NCBI GenBank assembly: GCA_049889215.1
Contig: JBMHDV010000024.1
Coordinates: 1-29,682, forward strand
Length of the DNA stretch: 29,682 nucleotides
DNA from: UBA817 sp049889215
GTDB taxonomy: Bacteria; Margulisbacteria; Marinamargulisbacteria; UBA817
Reading direction: 5' to 3'
Positions 15,243 to 24,206 of the stretch are shown piece by piece (position 1 is the stretch's first letter; each line of letters starts with the position of its first letter). The notes under the pieces were generated by a model, which saw only the letters and a program-made list of their open reading frames with translations, ran no database searches and was not told the DNA's origin. A program made the position numbers and the translations under genes.

Positions 15243-15875
15243 TTAATGATGCGTGTTATTGGTTTGTGTTGGGATTGTATCCTGTCCTAATTCATTAAAT
15301 CGGTACAAATATTTTCCCACTTGATCAAATTCCAAGTTGATATGGTCGCCCGGAGATTTCGTATGCAAGTTGGTATGGCTGAGCGTATGGGGAATCAAGT
15401 GGCAGGTGAATGTCGTGTTGGTTAAATCCACCACGGTTAAACTAATGCCATCAATAGCTATGGATCCTTTGGGGATTAAAAATGGCGCAAATCGAGAGTT
15501 GTATTCAATGGAAATGACGGCCCATTCGCCATCATTGTTGATGGATTGAATTGTTCCTTTGTCGTCCACGTGCCCGGATACCAAATGCCCACCCAATTTG
15601 GTTTGAAGGGTTAGGCAAGGTTCCAAATTTACCTTGGTAGTTGCAGTAATGCTTCCCATGGTGGTTTTATTTAATGTTTCTTCTAAAAACTGAACAGTAA
15701 AACTGGTGGGTGTTTTCGATATGGCGGTACTGCACACGCCATTAATGCTGATGCTATCGCCAATGGCGATGTCTGTGCTAAATTCGTTCGAACATTCAAT
15801 GATGGCCTCTTTACCGTTGCCAAGGTCGGTAATGTCGCTAATCCGGCCAACGTCTTTAATTAGTCCGGTGAACAT
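15243..15875 (-). CDS. ribE: Riboflavin synthase (alpha chain)
   Basis: Catalyses the dismutation of two 6,7-dimethyl-8-ribityllumazine molecules to riboflavin. The 210-residue protein has the two homologous lumazine-binding halves: MFTGLIKDVG and GDSISINGVC in the first, LGGHLVSGHVD, KGSIAIDGISLTVV and IPHTL in the second. It is the last gene of the minus-strand leuS-accC-nusB-ribE run and overlaps nusB by 16 bases. It is separate from ribBA-ribH, which lie 3 kb away on the same strand. The last 15 residues are polar and look unstructured. Confidence 0.96.
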   Translation of the reverse strand: MFTGLIKDVGRISDITDLGNGKEAIIECSNEFSTDIAIGDSISINGVCSTAISKTPTSFTVQFLEETLNKTTMGSITATTKVNLEPCLTLQTKLGGHLVSGHVDDKGTIQSINNDGEWAVISIEYNSRFAPFLIPKGSIAIDGISLTVVDLTNTTFTCHLIPHTLSHTNLHTKSPGDHINLEFDQVGKYLYRFNELGQDTIPTQTNNTHH

Positions 15876-16267
15876 GTTTCTTTTACGAACTTATCTAAAA
15901 TTCCGTTAATAAATTTGGCCGATTCTTCTGTGGAGTATTCCTTGGATAGTTCCAGTATTTCGTTAATCACCACTTGGTAAGGCGTCCCAATGTAATTGAT
16001 TTCAGCCATGCCCATGCGTAAGAGTGCTTTATCGATATGATTGATTCGATCGGATTCCCAATCAATACTTAATTTTGCAATATGGCCATCAATATCGTTC
16101 AAATTTGTATTGGTAATCGATGCCAGCTCAAATGCCCAGTCTATTGTTTCTTCGGCATACTTATCTTTTTCTAGATCGTTAAAAATGGTCGCCAACTCCA
16201 ATTGACGAATGTCCAATTGGTAGAGCATTCGCATGGCCAGTTTACGGCTGTTTGATCGTTTAGACAT
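15860..16267 (-). CDS. nusB: Transcription antitermination factor NusB
   Basis: NusB binds boxA RNA together with ribosomal protein S10 in rRNA antitermination. The 135-residue all-helical sequence matches through SRKLAMRMLYQLD at the N-terminus, INHIDKALLRMGMAEI in the middle and VINEILELSKEYSTEES-KFINGILDK at the end. The start codon lies within the 3' end of accC (8-base overlap) and its end overlaps ribE by 16 bases, so the three are translationally coupled. A ribosome or flavin gene neighbourhood is common for nusB. Confidence 0.95.
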   Translation of the reverse strand: MSKRSNSRKLAMRMLYQLDIRQLELATIFNDLEKDKYAEETIDWAFELASITNTNLNDIDGHIAKLSIDWESDRINHIDKALLRMGMAEINYIGTPYQVVINEILELSKEYSTEESAKFINGILDKFVKETCSPD

Positions 16268-17615
16268 GGGTTGGTTTTAAAAAATGCTCGTCAATAAATT
16301 TTGTGGTTACATTTCCGTTGATAAACTCTGGGTGATCCAATACTTTTAAGTGGAATGGGATGGTGGTTTTGACACCGTCCACAATAAATTCGTTTAGAGC
16401 ACGTTTCGCACGGTCAATGCATTCTTGGCGGGTAGGCGCCCAAACAATCAGTTTCGCCAATAATGAATCATAGTTTGGTGGAACCTTATACCCTGGGTAG
16501 CAGTGACTATCCACTCGAATTCCTGGCCCGCCTGGGGGTAAGAATAATTCCAACGTACCTGGCATTGGTAAAAAGTCACGATCGGGATCTTCTGCATTGA
16601 TTCTAAATTCAATGGCATGGCCAGTCTGGTAAATCTTGGCTTGATCCATGTTGCATTGGTTGGTGGCGGCAATTTTGATTTGCTCTTTGATTAAGTCTGT
16701 TCCAGTAATGCATTCAGTGACTGGGTGTTCAACTTGAATACGGGTATTCATTTCCATAAAGTAAAAGTTTTGTTGGTCATCCACAATAAACTCGATTGTA
16801 CCAGCGCCCCGGTAGTTAATCGATTTTGCAGCTTTAATGGCGGCGTCGGCCATGGCTTGACGCACATCATCACTAATAAATGGCGATGGGCTTTCCTCAA
16901 CCAATTTTTGATGACGACGTTGAATCGAACAATCACGTTCAAATAAATGCACGGCATTGCCGTTTGGGTCTGATAATACTTGAATCTCAATGTGGCGAGG
17001 GTTTTTTACAAACTTTTCAACATACACAGCGCCATTGCCAAATGCTGCACTGGCTTCATTTGATGCCATTTGATACGCATTAATAAGCTCAGATTCCTCT
17101 TCAACAACACGCATGCCTTTTCCGCCACCGCCTGCAGTTGCTTTAATAATGATAGGGTAACCAATGTCATTAGCAACTTGCCGTAAATGATCTTCGGATT
17201 CAATTAAACCGTCTGATCCAGGTACGATTGGTACGCCAGCGGCTTTCATGGTGTCTCTGGCGGTGTTTTTGTCACCCATTCTAGAAATATTGCTTGGTGT
17301 AGCACCAATAAAGGCAATATTATGGTCGGCACACATTTGTGAAAATGCTTCGTTTTCAGCCAAGAAGCCGTAGCCAGGGTGGATGGCTTCTGCCCCGGTT
17401 AACTCAGCGGCAGAAATTATTGATTTTATATTTAAATAGCTTTCTTTTGGAGCAGCTGGTCCAATACAGACGGCTTCATCTGCTAATTTAACGTGCAAGC
17501 TAAATTCATCAGCCGATGAAAATACAGCCACAGTTTTTATGGATAATTCTTGACATGCTCGAATAATTCGAGTGGCGATTTCTCCACGATTTGCAATTAA
17601 TACTTTATTAAACAC
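16260..17615 (-). CDS. accC: Acetyl-CoA carboxylase, biotin carboxylase subunit
   Basis: ATP-dependent carboxylation of the biotin on BCCP, the first half-reaction of acetyl-CoA carboxylase and the entry to fatty acid synthesis. At 451 residues it is full length. It has MFNKVLIANRGEIATRIIR, the ATP-grasp glycine loop TAGGGGKGMR, FERDCSIQRRHQK, and MEMNTRIQVEHPVTE with the catalytic Glu/Asn/Arg set. The start is GTG with GAGGTG about 5 bases upstream, 14 bases after the leuS stop. The usual partner accB (BCCP) is not next to it and is not in this window. Overlaps nusB by 8 bases. Confidence 0.97.
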   Translation of the reverse strand: MFNKVLIANRGEIATRIIRACQELSIKTVAVFSSADEFSLHVKLADEAVCIGPAAPKESYLNIKSIISAAELTGAEAIHPGYGFLAENEAFSQMCADHNIAFIGATPSNISRMGDKNTARDTMKAAGVPIVPGSDGLIESEDHLRQVANDIGYPIIIKATAGGGGKGMRVVEEESELINAYQMASNEASAAFGNGAVYVEKFVKNPRHIEIQVLSDPNGNAVHLFERDCSIQRRHQKLVEESPSPFISDDVRQAMADAAIKAAKSINYRGAGTIEFIVDDQQNFYFMEMNTRIQVEHPVTECITGTDLIKEQIKIAATNQCNMDQAKIYQTGHAIEFRINAEDPDRDFLPMPGTLELFLPPGGPGIRVDSHCYPGYKVPPNYDSLLAKLIVWAPTRQECIDRAKRALNEFIVDGVKTTIPFHLKVLDHPEFINGNVTTKFIDEHFLKPTHV

Positions 17616-17629
17616 TAGTCACCTCGGTT

Positions 17630-20041
17630 TTATTTTACTACAAAATTAATCAATCGTTCTTTAACCACAATGGTCTTAACGATTTCTTTTTCACTAACAT
17701 GCTTTTTGACGCTGTCTTGTTGCAATGCCAATGATTTTAACTCATCTTCAGAAATTGTACGAGCAATCTGTAATTTATCGCGTACTTTTCCGTTCACTTG
17801 AACCACCATAACGATTTCGTCGTCAATGGTTAATGCATCATCAAATATGGGCCATTCAGTGTTGTGAACACTTCCCTCTTGCGTCAGTTTCGCCCAGCAA
17901 TCTTCGGCCAGGAATGGCGCAAACGGCGCAATGAGTTTTGTCATGGTAATGGCAACCTCTTTGGTGGTGCCAATTTTTTGGATGGTATTTAGTAACTCCA
18001 TTAACTGACTAATGGCCGTATTAAACTGAAACTGTTCAATATCACTGGTCATTTTTTTGATGACCTTATGAAGTGCTTTGGTTAAGTTTGCATCTTCACC
18101 AGCTTTTAATGGCAAATCAGTAAAGTTGCACACGGCATTGTGAAAGCGCTTTAAAAATCGAAACGACCCATCCACCCCTTCGGCAGACCATTCAAGGTCC
18201 TTTTCAACCGGTGCGCCAAATAAAATAAAGATTCGAGCGGTGTCTGCACCATATTTTTCAATAATGGATGCGGGGTCCACAGTATTGCCAAGTGATTTCG
18301 ACATTTTTGCCCCATCTTTTAAGACCATGCCTTGGCAGATGAGTTTTTTAAATGGTTCAGAAATATCATGCAAGCCCATGTCACGTAATGCTTTCGTAAA
18401 GAATCGTGCATATAATAGATGCAGGCAGGCATGTTCGATGCCACCGATGTAGAAATCAACAGGCAGATACTTGTTGATGGCATCCTTATTAAATGGTGCG
18501 TTGGTATTGTTTGCATCCAAATAACGCATAAAGTACCACGATGAATCAAAGAAAGTGTCCATGGTATCGGTTTCTCTGGTTAATGTTTGATCCTCTTTGG
18601 TCATAGTTTTAAATGTTGGTGAGCTTTCAATGGGGTTGCCTTGATCGCTAAAGTGAACATCGGTCGGTAAAGTTACAGGTAAATCCGCTTCGTCAACAGG
18701 GTGGGGGGCATTGTTTTCATCATAGACAATTGGAATGGGGGTGCCCCAATAACGTTGTCGTGAGATTAACCAATCCCTTAATTTGTACTGGGGTTCTTGG
18801 CGACCTTTATTGATTTTATTTAAATGATTGGTAATGGCCGTTTTTGCATCATTATTCGCTAAGCCCGTAAATTCGCCTGACTGAATTAGAATTCCATCGT
18901 CTGTGTAAGCTTCCGTCATCACATTTTCATCGCCAGAGGCACTTTCAATGACTTGAATAATGGGTAGGTTGTATTTTTTAGCAAACGCATGATCTCGTGT
19001 ATCATGAGCAGGTACAGCCATCACTGCACCGGTGCCATAATCCGTTAAAACGTAATCCGCTATAAATAATGGCACATGTTCATTGGTGATGGGATGGCGG
19101 GCAAAAAGACCTGTGTTTACACCGGTTTTTTCCTTATTTTGATCACTTCTATCAGCCACATCTTTTTTAAGTGACGTTTGAATATAGTCTTGGCAGTCAG
19201 TGGCATTTGGGGATTGGCTAAGTAACGCCTGCAACTGGTCATGTTCAGGGGCAATAGAGACATAGGTCGCACCCATTAACGTATCTGGTCGCGTGGTGAA
19301 CACATCCAGTGGTTGAATGTCGGTTTTATCAGGAGTTACAATATCAAATGTAATCACTGTGCCATTGTTTTTTCCAATCCATTGACGTTGCATATTTTTC
19401 ACACGCTCTGGCCATTCAGTAAGGTTATCCAGTTCAGTCAATAGTTCTTCTGCATAATTGGTGATTCGAATGTACCATTGGGCGATTTCTCGTTTTTCAA
19501 TGGCGGCACCTGATCGCCAGCCTTTTCCATCAATGACTTGCTCATTTGCAAGTACTGTTTGGTCGACGGGATCCCAATTAACAAACCCTTTTTTTCGGTA
19601 TATTAAACCGGCATCGTAAAGTTTTTTAAACAACCATTGGTTCCAGTGATAGTACGACGATCTTGATGTGGATACTTCCGTTGACCAATCATAGCTCAAG
19701 CCCATTCGAACCAGCTGTGACTTCATGTGCTCAATGTTTTTCTCAGTCCAATTTAGTGGGTTAACATTGTTTTTAATGGCAGCATTTTCTGCCGGTAATC
19801 CAAAACTATCAAAACCCATAGGGTAAATAACATCAAAGCCTTTCATGCGATAATAGCGCGCTTGAACATCCCCAATTGAATAATTCCGAACGTGTCCCAT
19901 GTGCAAATGCCCAGACGGATAAGGGAACATTTCTAAGATGTATTTTTTTTCTTTTGTTGAAGTTGTGTTTGATTGGGTGCTGTTCTTCCAATCATTAAGT
20001 AAAGATTCTTCATTTTTTAGAGGGGTGTATTCGTGTTTCAT
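17630..20041 (-). CDS. leuS: Leucyl-tRNA synthetase
   Basis: Charges tRNA-Leu with leucine; a class Ia synthetase of 803 residues. Visible signatures are MFPYPSGHLHMGHVRNY (HIGH-type motif, HMGH at 47-50), GAKMSKSLGN (KMSKS, about 577-581), DWLISRQRYWGTPIP, and the CP1 editing domain with TTRPDTLMGATYVS and YGTGAVMAVPAHDTRDHAFA, which keeps the editing Asp. The C-terminal VVQVNGKVRDK segment is also typical. It is the first gene of the minus-strand run leuS-accC-nusB-ribE and is divergent from rpsO across an 82-base gap. No Shine-Dalgarno sequence is seen before its ATG. A tRNA-Leu gene is encoded 8 kb away. Confidence 0.97.
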   Translation of the reverse strand: MKHEYTPLKNEESLLNDWKNSTQSNTTSTKEKKYILEMFPYPSGHLHMGHVRNYSIGDVQARYYRMKGFDVIYPMGFDSFGLPAENAAIKNNVNPLNWTEKNIEHMKSQLVRMGLSYDWSTEVSTSRSSYYHWNQWLFKKLYDAGLIYRKKGFVNWDPVDQTVLANEQVIDGKGWRSGAAIEKREIAQWYIRITNYAEELLTELDNLTEWPERVKNMQRQWIGKNNGTVITFDIVTPDKTDIQPLDVFTTRPDTLMGATYVSIAPEHDQLQALLSQSPNATDCQDYIQTSLKKDVADRSDQNKEKTGVNTGLFARHPITNEHVPLFIADYVLTDYGTGAVMAVPAHDTRDHAFAKKYNLPIIQVIESASGDENVMTEAYTDDGILIQSGEFTGLANNDAKTAITNHLNKINKGRQEPQYKLRDWLISRQRYWGTPIPIVYDENNAPHPVDEADLPVTLPTDVHFSDQGNPIESSPTFKTMTKEDQTLTRETDTMDTFFDSSWYFMRYLDANNTNAPFNKDAINKYLPVDFYIGGIEHACLHLLYARFFTKALRDMGLHDISEPFKKLICQGMVLKDGAKMSKSLGNTVDPASIIEKYGADTARIFILFGAPVEKDLEWSAEGVDGSFRFLKRFHNAVCNFTDLPLKAGEDANLTKALHKVIKKMTSDIEQFQFNTAISQLMELLNTIQKIGTTKEVAITMTKLIAPFAPFLAEDCWAKLTQEGSVHNTEWPIFDDALTIDDEIVMVVQVNGKVRDKLQIARTISEDELKSLALQQDSVKKHVSEKEIVKTIVVKERLINFVVK

Positions 20042-20071
20042 TAATTAAAAAGGTTAATATGTAAATGGTAA

Positions 20072-20100
20072 TTGTTCAAGTTGTGTGTGTGTGATAAAAT
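20072..20100 (+). promoter_or_regulatory. Promoter of rpsO-pnp
   Basis: TTGTTC (20072-20077) and TAAAAT (20095-20100) with a 17-base spacer containing a short GT run. Start of transcription would be near 20107, directly before the Shine-Dalgarno AAGGAGG at 20112-20118 (5 bases before the rpsO ATG). Confidence 0.65.
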
Positions 20101-20123
20101 GACCAGAATCTAAGGAGGAAATC

Positions 20124-20405
20124 ATGGCAAATGCCTACGATAAAGAAAAGAAACAAACAGCAATAAAAAAATTCAAAACTCATGATACTGATACAGGATC
20201 ATCTCAAGTTCAGATCGCGTTGATTACAGACAGAATCAACTATTTGGTCGAACATTTAAAAAAGCACAAAAAAGACAACCATTCTCGTCGTGGTTTATTA
20301 AACCTGGTTGGCTTGCGTCGTCGCTTATTAAGCTACTTGAAACGCAAAAATTACGACGAATACATTCGTGTATCAAAAGAATTGAAATTAAAAGTTGCTC
20401 AATAA
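20124..20405 (+). CDS. rpsO: 30S ribosomal protein S15
   Basis: S15 binds the central domain of 16S rRNA early in 30S assembly and forms a bridge to the 50S subunit. The 93-residue protein has the family pattern HDTDTGSSQVQIALITDRINYLVEHLKKHKKDNHSRRGLL and LVGLRRRLLSYLKRKNYDEY split over its helices. Translation start is fixed by a strong AAGGAGG. It is followed after 25 bases by pnp, the common rpsO-pnp order; no terminator or RNase III-type hairpin is evident in that short gap. Confidence 0.97.
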   Translation: MANAYDKEKKQTAIKKFKTHDTDTGSSQVQIALITDRINYLVEHLKKHKKDNHSRRGLLNLVGLRRRLLSYLKRKNYDEYIRVSKELKLKVAQ

Positions 20406-20430
20406 TCTAGCAACACTGTAAGGAAGAATC

Positions 20431-22506
20431 ATGCATCAAGTAACAGGAAATATACAAGGTAGAGAGATTACATTAGAAACAGGGTCATTAGCAAAACAAG
20501 CCAATGGTGCCGTTGTTTTACGTTGTGGTGAAACTGTATTGTTGGCCACAGCGACCATGGCAAAAGAGCCTAGAGAAGGTGCAGATTTTTTTCCACTCAC
20601 TGTTGAATTTGTTGAGAAATATTATGCAGCTGGTAAATTTGCCGGTGGCTACATCAAGCGTGAAGCGCGCCCATCTAAAAATGCGACCCTCATTTCTCGT
20701 TTAATTGATCGTCCGTTACGTCCTTGTTTTCCAAAGGATTTTTATAATGAAGTACAAGTAATTATCACATTGCTCTCCTTAGATGAATCGTTTCCGATTG
20801 AGCATTTGGCAATTGTTGCTGCTTCAGCTGCAGTTGCAGTGTCGGACATTCCAATGAACAAGTTTGTTGGTGCATCATTAATTGGTGACGTGAATCATGA
20901 TTTGGTTGTTAACCCAACTCATGAGCAAATGGAAACATCCAGTTTGGATATGGTTGTTGCGGGAACCAATGATGCCGTATTAATGATTGAGTCCGGTGCA
21001 AAAGAGTTAACAGAAGAGCGTATTATTGACGCAATCACTGTTGGTCATGATGCGTTGAAAGCAACCATTCAATTGCAAGAAGATTTAGCAGCTAAAGTTA
21101 ATAAAGCAAAATATCAAGTACCTGCTGGTCCAGACTATTCTGAATTGACAGCCAAAATTGACGCATTTTTAGGCTCTAAAATTGCGGATAACTTAGTGGA
21201 TGGAAACAAACAACAAGTGGATGACTTTTTAGCTCAAATTGAAGCGGATGTAACCGCTGAATTCGGATCTGAAGATGATGATGATTTGAATGAGTCCGTT
21301 GGTGTTGTTTTTCAAAAATTAAAAAAGAAACATATTCGTCACTCAATTATCGAAAAGAAGGTCCGTCCTGACGGTCGTAAAACAGATGAGATTCGAGACA
21401 TCAATATCGATATTGATTTATTGCCTGCGGTGCATGGATCAAGTGTATTTACCCGTGGTGAAACACAAAGCTTAGGGGTGATTACATTGGGTACGGATGG
21501 TGACGAGCAAAATTCTGATGCCTTTGGTGAACAAGTATCTGAGTCGTTTTACTTTCACTATAACTTCCCACCTTACTCAGTCGGTGAGTGTGGCTTTTTA
21601 CGTACAGGTCGTCGTGAGCTTGGGCATGGCCAATTGGCACAACGTGCACTTGAGCCGGTAATCCCAAGTCGTGAAGACTTTCCTTATGTGATTCGTTTGG
21701 TTTCTGAAATCTTAGAGTCCAACGGATCGTCATCCATGGCGTCAGTGTGTTCCGGTAGTTTATCGTTAATGTCCAGTGGTGTTCCAATTAAAGGTCAGGT
21801 ATCTGGTATTGCGATGGGACTATTAATGGATGATGCTGGTCAGTATACCATTTTGTCAGACATTCAAGGGTTGGAAGATCATTACGGTGATATGGATTTC
21901 AAAGTGGCTGGTACATCAAAAGGAATTACCGCACTTCAGTTGGACATTAAAATCGAAGGTTTATCAAAAGAGATTTTAGTCGATGCCTTAACACAGGCCA
22001 AAGCGGGTCGTTTTCACATCTTAGATAAAATGAATGAAGTAATTGACGCACCTCGTGCTTCTGTTACTGATCGTGCGCCAAAAGTTGAGACGATAATGAT
22101 CAAGCCAGATAAAGTTGGTTTGTTGATTGGACCTGGTGGTAAGCAGATTAAAAAGATTGAAGAAGACACCAAAGCGGTTGTTTATGTTGTTGATGGTGAC
22201 AAAGGTGAAGTGAGTATTTCGGGTAAAAACTCAGATATTATTAATGCAGCAAGACAAGTCATCCAAGATTTGGTTAAAGATGTAGAAAAAGGTGAAGTTT
22301 ATGATGGTAAGGTTGTTAAGATTATGAATTTTGGCGCCTTTGTCGAATTATTGCCTGGAAAAGAAGCCTTGCTTCATATTTCAAAAATTGCAAAAGAGCG
22401 TGTTGAAAAAGTTGAAGACTACTTTAGTGTTGGTGATCCAGTTAAAGTAAAGGTCATGGAAATCGATCGTCAGGGTCGTGTAAACGTCGCACGCGTTTTA
22501 GATTAA
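20431..22506 (+). CDS. pnp: Polyribonucleotide nucleotidyltransferase (PNPase)
   Basis: Phosphorolytic 3'-5' exoribonuclease of mRNA decay, working as a trimer. The 691 residues show the full architecture: first RNase PH-like core (about 10-140), alpha-helical linker, second catalytic core from about 308 (KKVRPDGRKTDEIRDI) with ESNGSSSMASVCSGSLSLM and GDMDFKVAGT...ITALQLDIK carrying the catalytic aspartates, then a KH domain (about 550-612, GLLIGPGGKQIKKI) and an S1 domain (about 620-690, GKVVKIMNFGAFVEL). AAGGA precedes the ATG. The linker contains an acidic run EDDDD. The M16 peptidase gene starts 5 bases after its stop. Confidence 0.98.
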   Translation: MHQVTGNIQGREITLETGSLAKQANGAVVLRCGETVLLATATMAKEPREGADFFPLTVEFVEKYYAAGKFAGGYIKREARPSKNATLISRLIDRPLRPCFPKDFYNEVQVIITLLSLDESFPIEHLAIVAASAAVAVSDIPMNKFVGASLIGDVNHDLVVNPTHEQMETSSLDMVVAGTNDAVLMIESGAKELTEERIIDAITVGHDALKATIQLQEDLAAKVNKAKYQVPAGPDYSELTAKIDAFLGSKIADNLVDGNKQQVDDFLAQIEADVTAEFGSEDDDDLNESVGVVFQKLKKKHIRHSIIEKKVRPDGRKTDEIRDINIDIDLLPAVHGSSVFTRGETQSLGVITLGTDGDEQNSDAFGEQVSESFYFHYNFPPYSVGECGFLRTGRRELGHGQLAQRALEPVIPSREDFPYVIRLVSEILESNGSSSMASVCSGSLSLMSSGVPIKGQVSGIAMGLLMDDAGQYTILSDIQGLEDHYGDMDFKVAGTSKGITALQLDIKIEGLSKEILVDALTQAKAGRFHILDKMNEVIDAPRASVTDRAPKVETIMIKPDKVGLLIGPGGKQIKKIEEDTKAVVYVVDGDKGEVSISGKNSDIINAARQVIQDLVKDVEKGEVYDGKVVKIMNFGAFVELLPGKEALLHISKIAKERVEKVEDYFSVGDPVKVKVMEIDRQGRVNVARVLD

Positions 22507-22511
22507 TCTGA

Positions 22512-23741
22512 ATGAAACAATTTGATGTGAATGGAGTGACAACAGTCCTCCATTCACTTCCCTCAGCTAGCTCAGTGACACTGAGTATATTCTTAAAAGC
22601 TGGATTACCTTACGAATTGGATCAAGAAACTGGGATTTCTCACTTTCTTGAGCACATGTGTTTTCGTGGTACGAAACGACGCTCTGCATATCAAATAACC
22701 AAAGAGGTGGACGCGTTGGGAGCTCAGATTAATGCGTATACCAGTAAAGAGTTTACGTGTTATTTTATTACTGTTTTGCCAGAGTGTTTGGCAGAAGGTG
22801 CGGATATATTATTTGATATTGTATTTCACTCCCAGCTATTGCATGACAATATTGAGCTAGAGAAGTCCATCATTGGTGAAGAGATCAATATGTACGAAGA
22901 TACACCGGATGAAAAAATTATTGATGTATTAAATGAGCAGCTGTTTGATAATGCATTTTTAGGTAAACCTATTTTGGGAACCGCCAAAACCATTGGTCGG
23001 TTTTCGCCTGATATCTTAGCGGCGTATTACAAACGTTACTTTAATCCAAAAAACATTAGCTGTGTTGTTGCTGGGGCGTTGCCTGAGGATGACAAAACCC
23101 AATCATTTATATCTCAATTTGTATCTGATATTCCATTTTCATTTGAAAATAACGCGTCATTAACGAACGATGATATCGCGTTTTCAGCAAAGTCACTAAA
23201 TGTGGATAAAGATCTTGAGCAAATGCATTTATGTTACGGGTTTCCTGGTTTGGATTATAATCATAGTGATCGTTATGTTTTGACCATGCTAACAACATTA
23301 ATGGGTGGTTCGATGAGTTCACGTTTGTTTCAGTCTGTTCGGGAGCAAAAAGGGTTGGCGTATTCAATTTACTGTACGCAAAATTGTTTTCACCGAACGG
23401 GTGCGGTTCTTGTGTATGCTGGAACAGCAATTGAAAAACGACAAGAAGCAGAAGCTTGCATAGAGAATGAATTTAAGAAGTTACAGGATACCAATATTCA
23501 AAGAGAAGAATTTGAAAGAACCTACCGTCAGTTAAAGGGGAATATTATCATTAACCTTGAAGGGTCGTCAGCTTGGGCCAATTGGTTGGGTCGTCAGTTG
23601 ATTTACAATACAGGCATGTCGTCATTGGCTGATATTCAGGCAAAATTAGATGCCATTTCCTATGATGACTTAATTCGCGTCTCTAAAACTTTCTTTGATT
23701 CAAATCAGCAGGTGAAGGTTGCTTTGGGTAGAATGACTTAA
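22512..23741 (+). CDS. M16-family zinc metallopeptidase (processing-peptidase-like)
   Basis: A 409-residue pitrilysin/M16B-type protease. The inverted zinc motif HFLEH is at residues 44-48, with Glu124 (in IIGEEINMYEDTP) as the third ligand, so it should be active. The R/Y signature typical of active members is seen in SMSSRLFQSVREQKGLAYSIY in the C-terminal half. It follows pnp by 5 bases, an order known from Firmicutes and other bacteria. No signal peptide is present, so it is probably cytoplasmic. The substrate is unknown; M16B proteases typically degrade or trim peptides. Confidence 0.93.
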   Translation: MKQFDVNGVTTVLHSLPSASSVTLSIFLKAGLPYELDQETGISHFLEHMCFRGTKRRSAYQITKEVDALGAQINAYTSKEFTCYFITVLPECLAEGADILFDIVFHSQLLHDNIELEKSIIGEEINMYEDTPDEKIIDVLNEQLFDNAFLGKPILGTAKTIGRFSPDILAAYYKRYFNPKNISCVVAGALPEDDKTQSFISQFVSDIPFSFENNASLTNDDIAFSAKSLNVDKDLEQMHLCYGFPGLDYNHSDRYVLTMLTTLMGGSMSSRLFQSVREQKGLAYSIYCTQNCFHRTGAVLVYAGTAIEKRQEAEACIENEFKKLQDTNIQREEFERTYRQLKGNIIINLEGSSAWANWLGRQLIYNTGMSSLADIQAKLDAISYDDLIRVSKTFFDSNQQVKVALGRMT

Positions 23742-23767
23742 ACTTTATTTTTTCATTCACATAATCA

Positions 23768-23796
23768 TTGAGAAAATAAAAAAAATCACCTATTAT
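23768..23796 (+). promoter_or_regulatory. Promoter placing transcription start at the ATG of the 82-residue gene
   Basis: TTGAGA (23768-23773) and TATTAT (23791-23796) with a 17-base spacer. The expected start point, 6-7 bases downstream, coincides with the ATG at 23803, so the mRNA would be leaderless. No Shine-Dalgarno sequence exists between the -10 box and the ATG. Confidence 0.55.
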
Positions 23797-23802
23797 TGCC
23801 TT

Positions 23803-24051
23803 ATGGAAACAACATCAAAAAATGAAGAGCAGTTTATTTCTGATATTAAAACTAGTATCGAGGAAACGACGTTAAAAGTTTCTGATAAAGTTGTAAAGTC
23901 AGCCTTCACCTATTTGGTTAAAAATGGTTGTTTAAATAAAGATAAGCAAGATGAAGCCAAGGCATTTTTTGTAAAAAAAATCCCTTCAGTTTTAGCTGGT
24001 GAGATTTCTAAAGAATTAAATACAGTTCTGGGTTTAAACTTAGAGATTTAG
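23803..24051 (+). CDS. Small protein of unknown function (82 residues)
   Basis: An 82-residue hydrophilic, Lys-rich, helical protein starting METTSKNEEQFISDIK and ending LNTVLGLNLEI. I do not recognise the family. It has no signal peptide or cysteine-rich motif. A well-formed promoter directly upstream suggests it is expressed, as a leaderless message. It converges with a two-gene minus-strand unit whose second gene overlaps its last 4 bases. Size and composition would fit a small regulatory or structural protein, but nothing more specific can be said. Confidence 0.6.
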   Translation: METTSKNEEQFISDIKTSIEETTLKVSDKVVKSAFTYLVKNGCLNKDKQDEAKAFFVKKIPSVLAGEISKELNTVLGLNLEI

Positions 24052-24206
24052 TGATTAATTTGCATTTGAGATAACAAAAAAGCATCTACGTTAGGTTTGT
24101 CTGAAGCTGCGTCTGACTCCACACGTTGATTTAACTTTTTACAGCGGTTAAGAAACGTTTCTGTAAAATAGTCTTGGTCATCATAAGAATAATCAATGAG
24201 TTTCAT
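24048..24206 (-). CDS. Short coding sequence, 52 residues, coupled to the upstream gene
   Basis: An open frame of 52 codons from ATG at 24206 to TAA at 24048: begins MKLIDYSYDDQDYFTETF and ends LLSQMQINH. Its ATG overlaps the TGA of the 104-residue gene (ATGA), the usual sign of translational coupling, and it fills what would otherwise be a gap between that gene and the convergent 82-residue gene. The product is acidic in its N-terminal half. No family is recognised. The overlap makes it more likely real than a random frame of this size. Confidence 0.55.
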   Translation of the reverse strand: MKLIDYSYDDQDYFTETFLNRCKKLNQRVESDAASDKPNVDAFLLSQMQINH

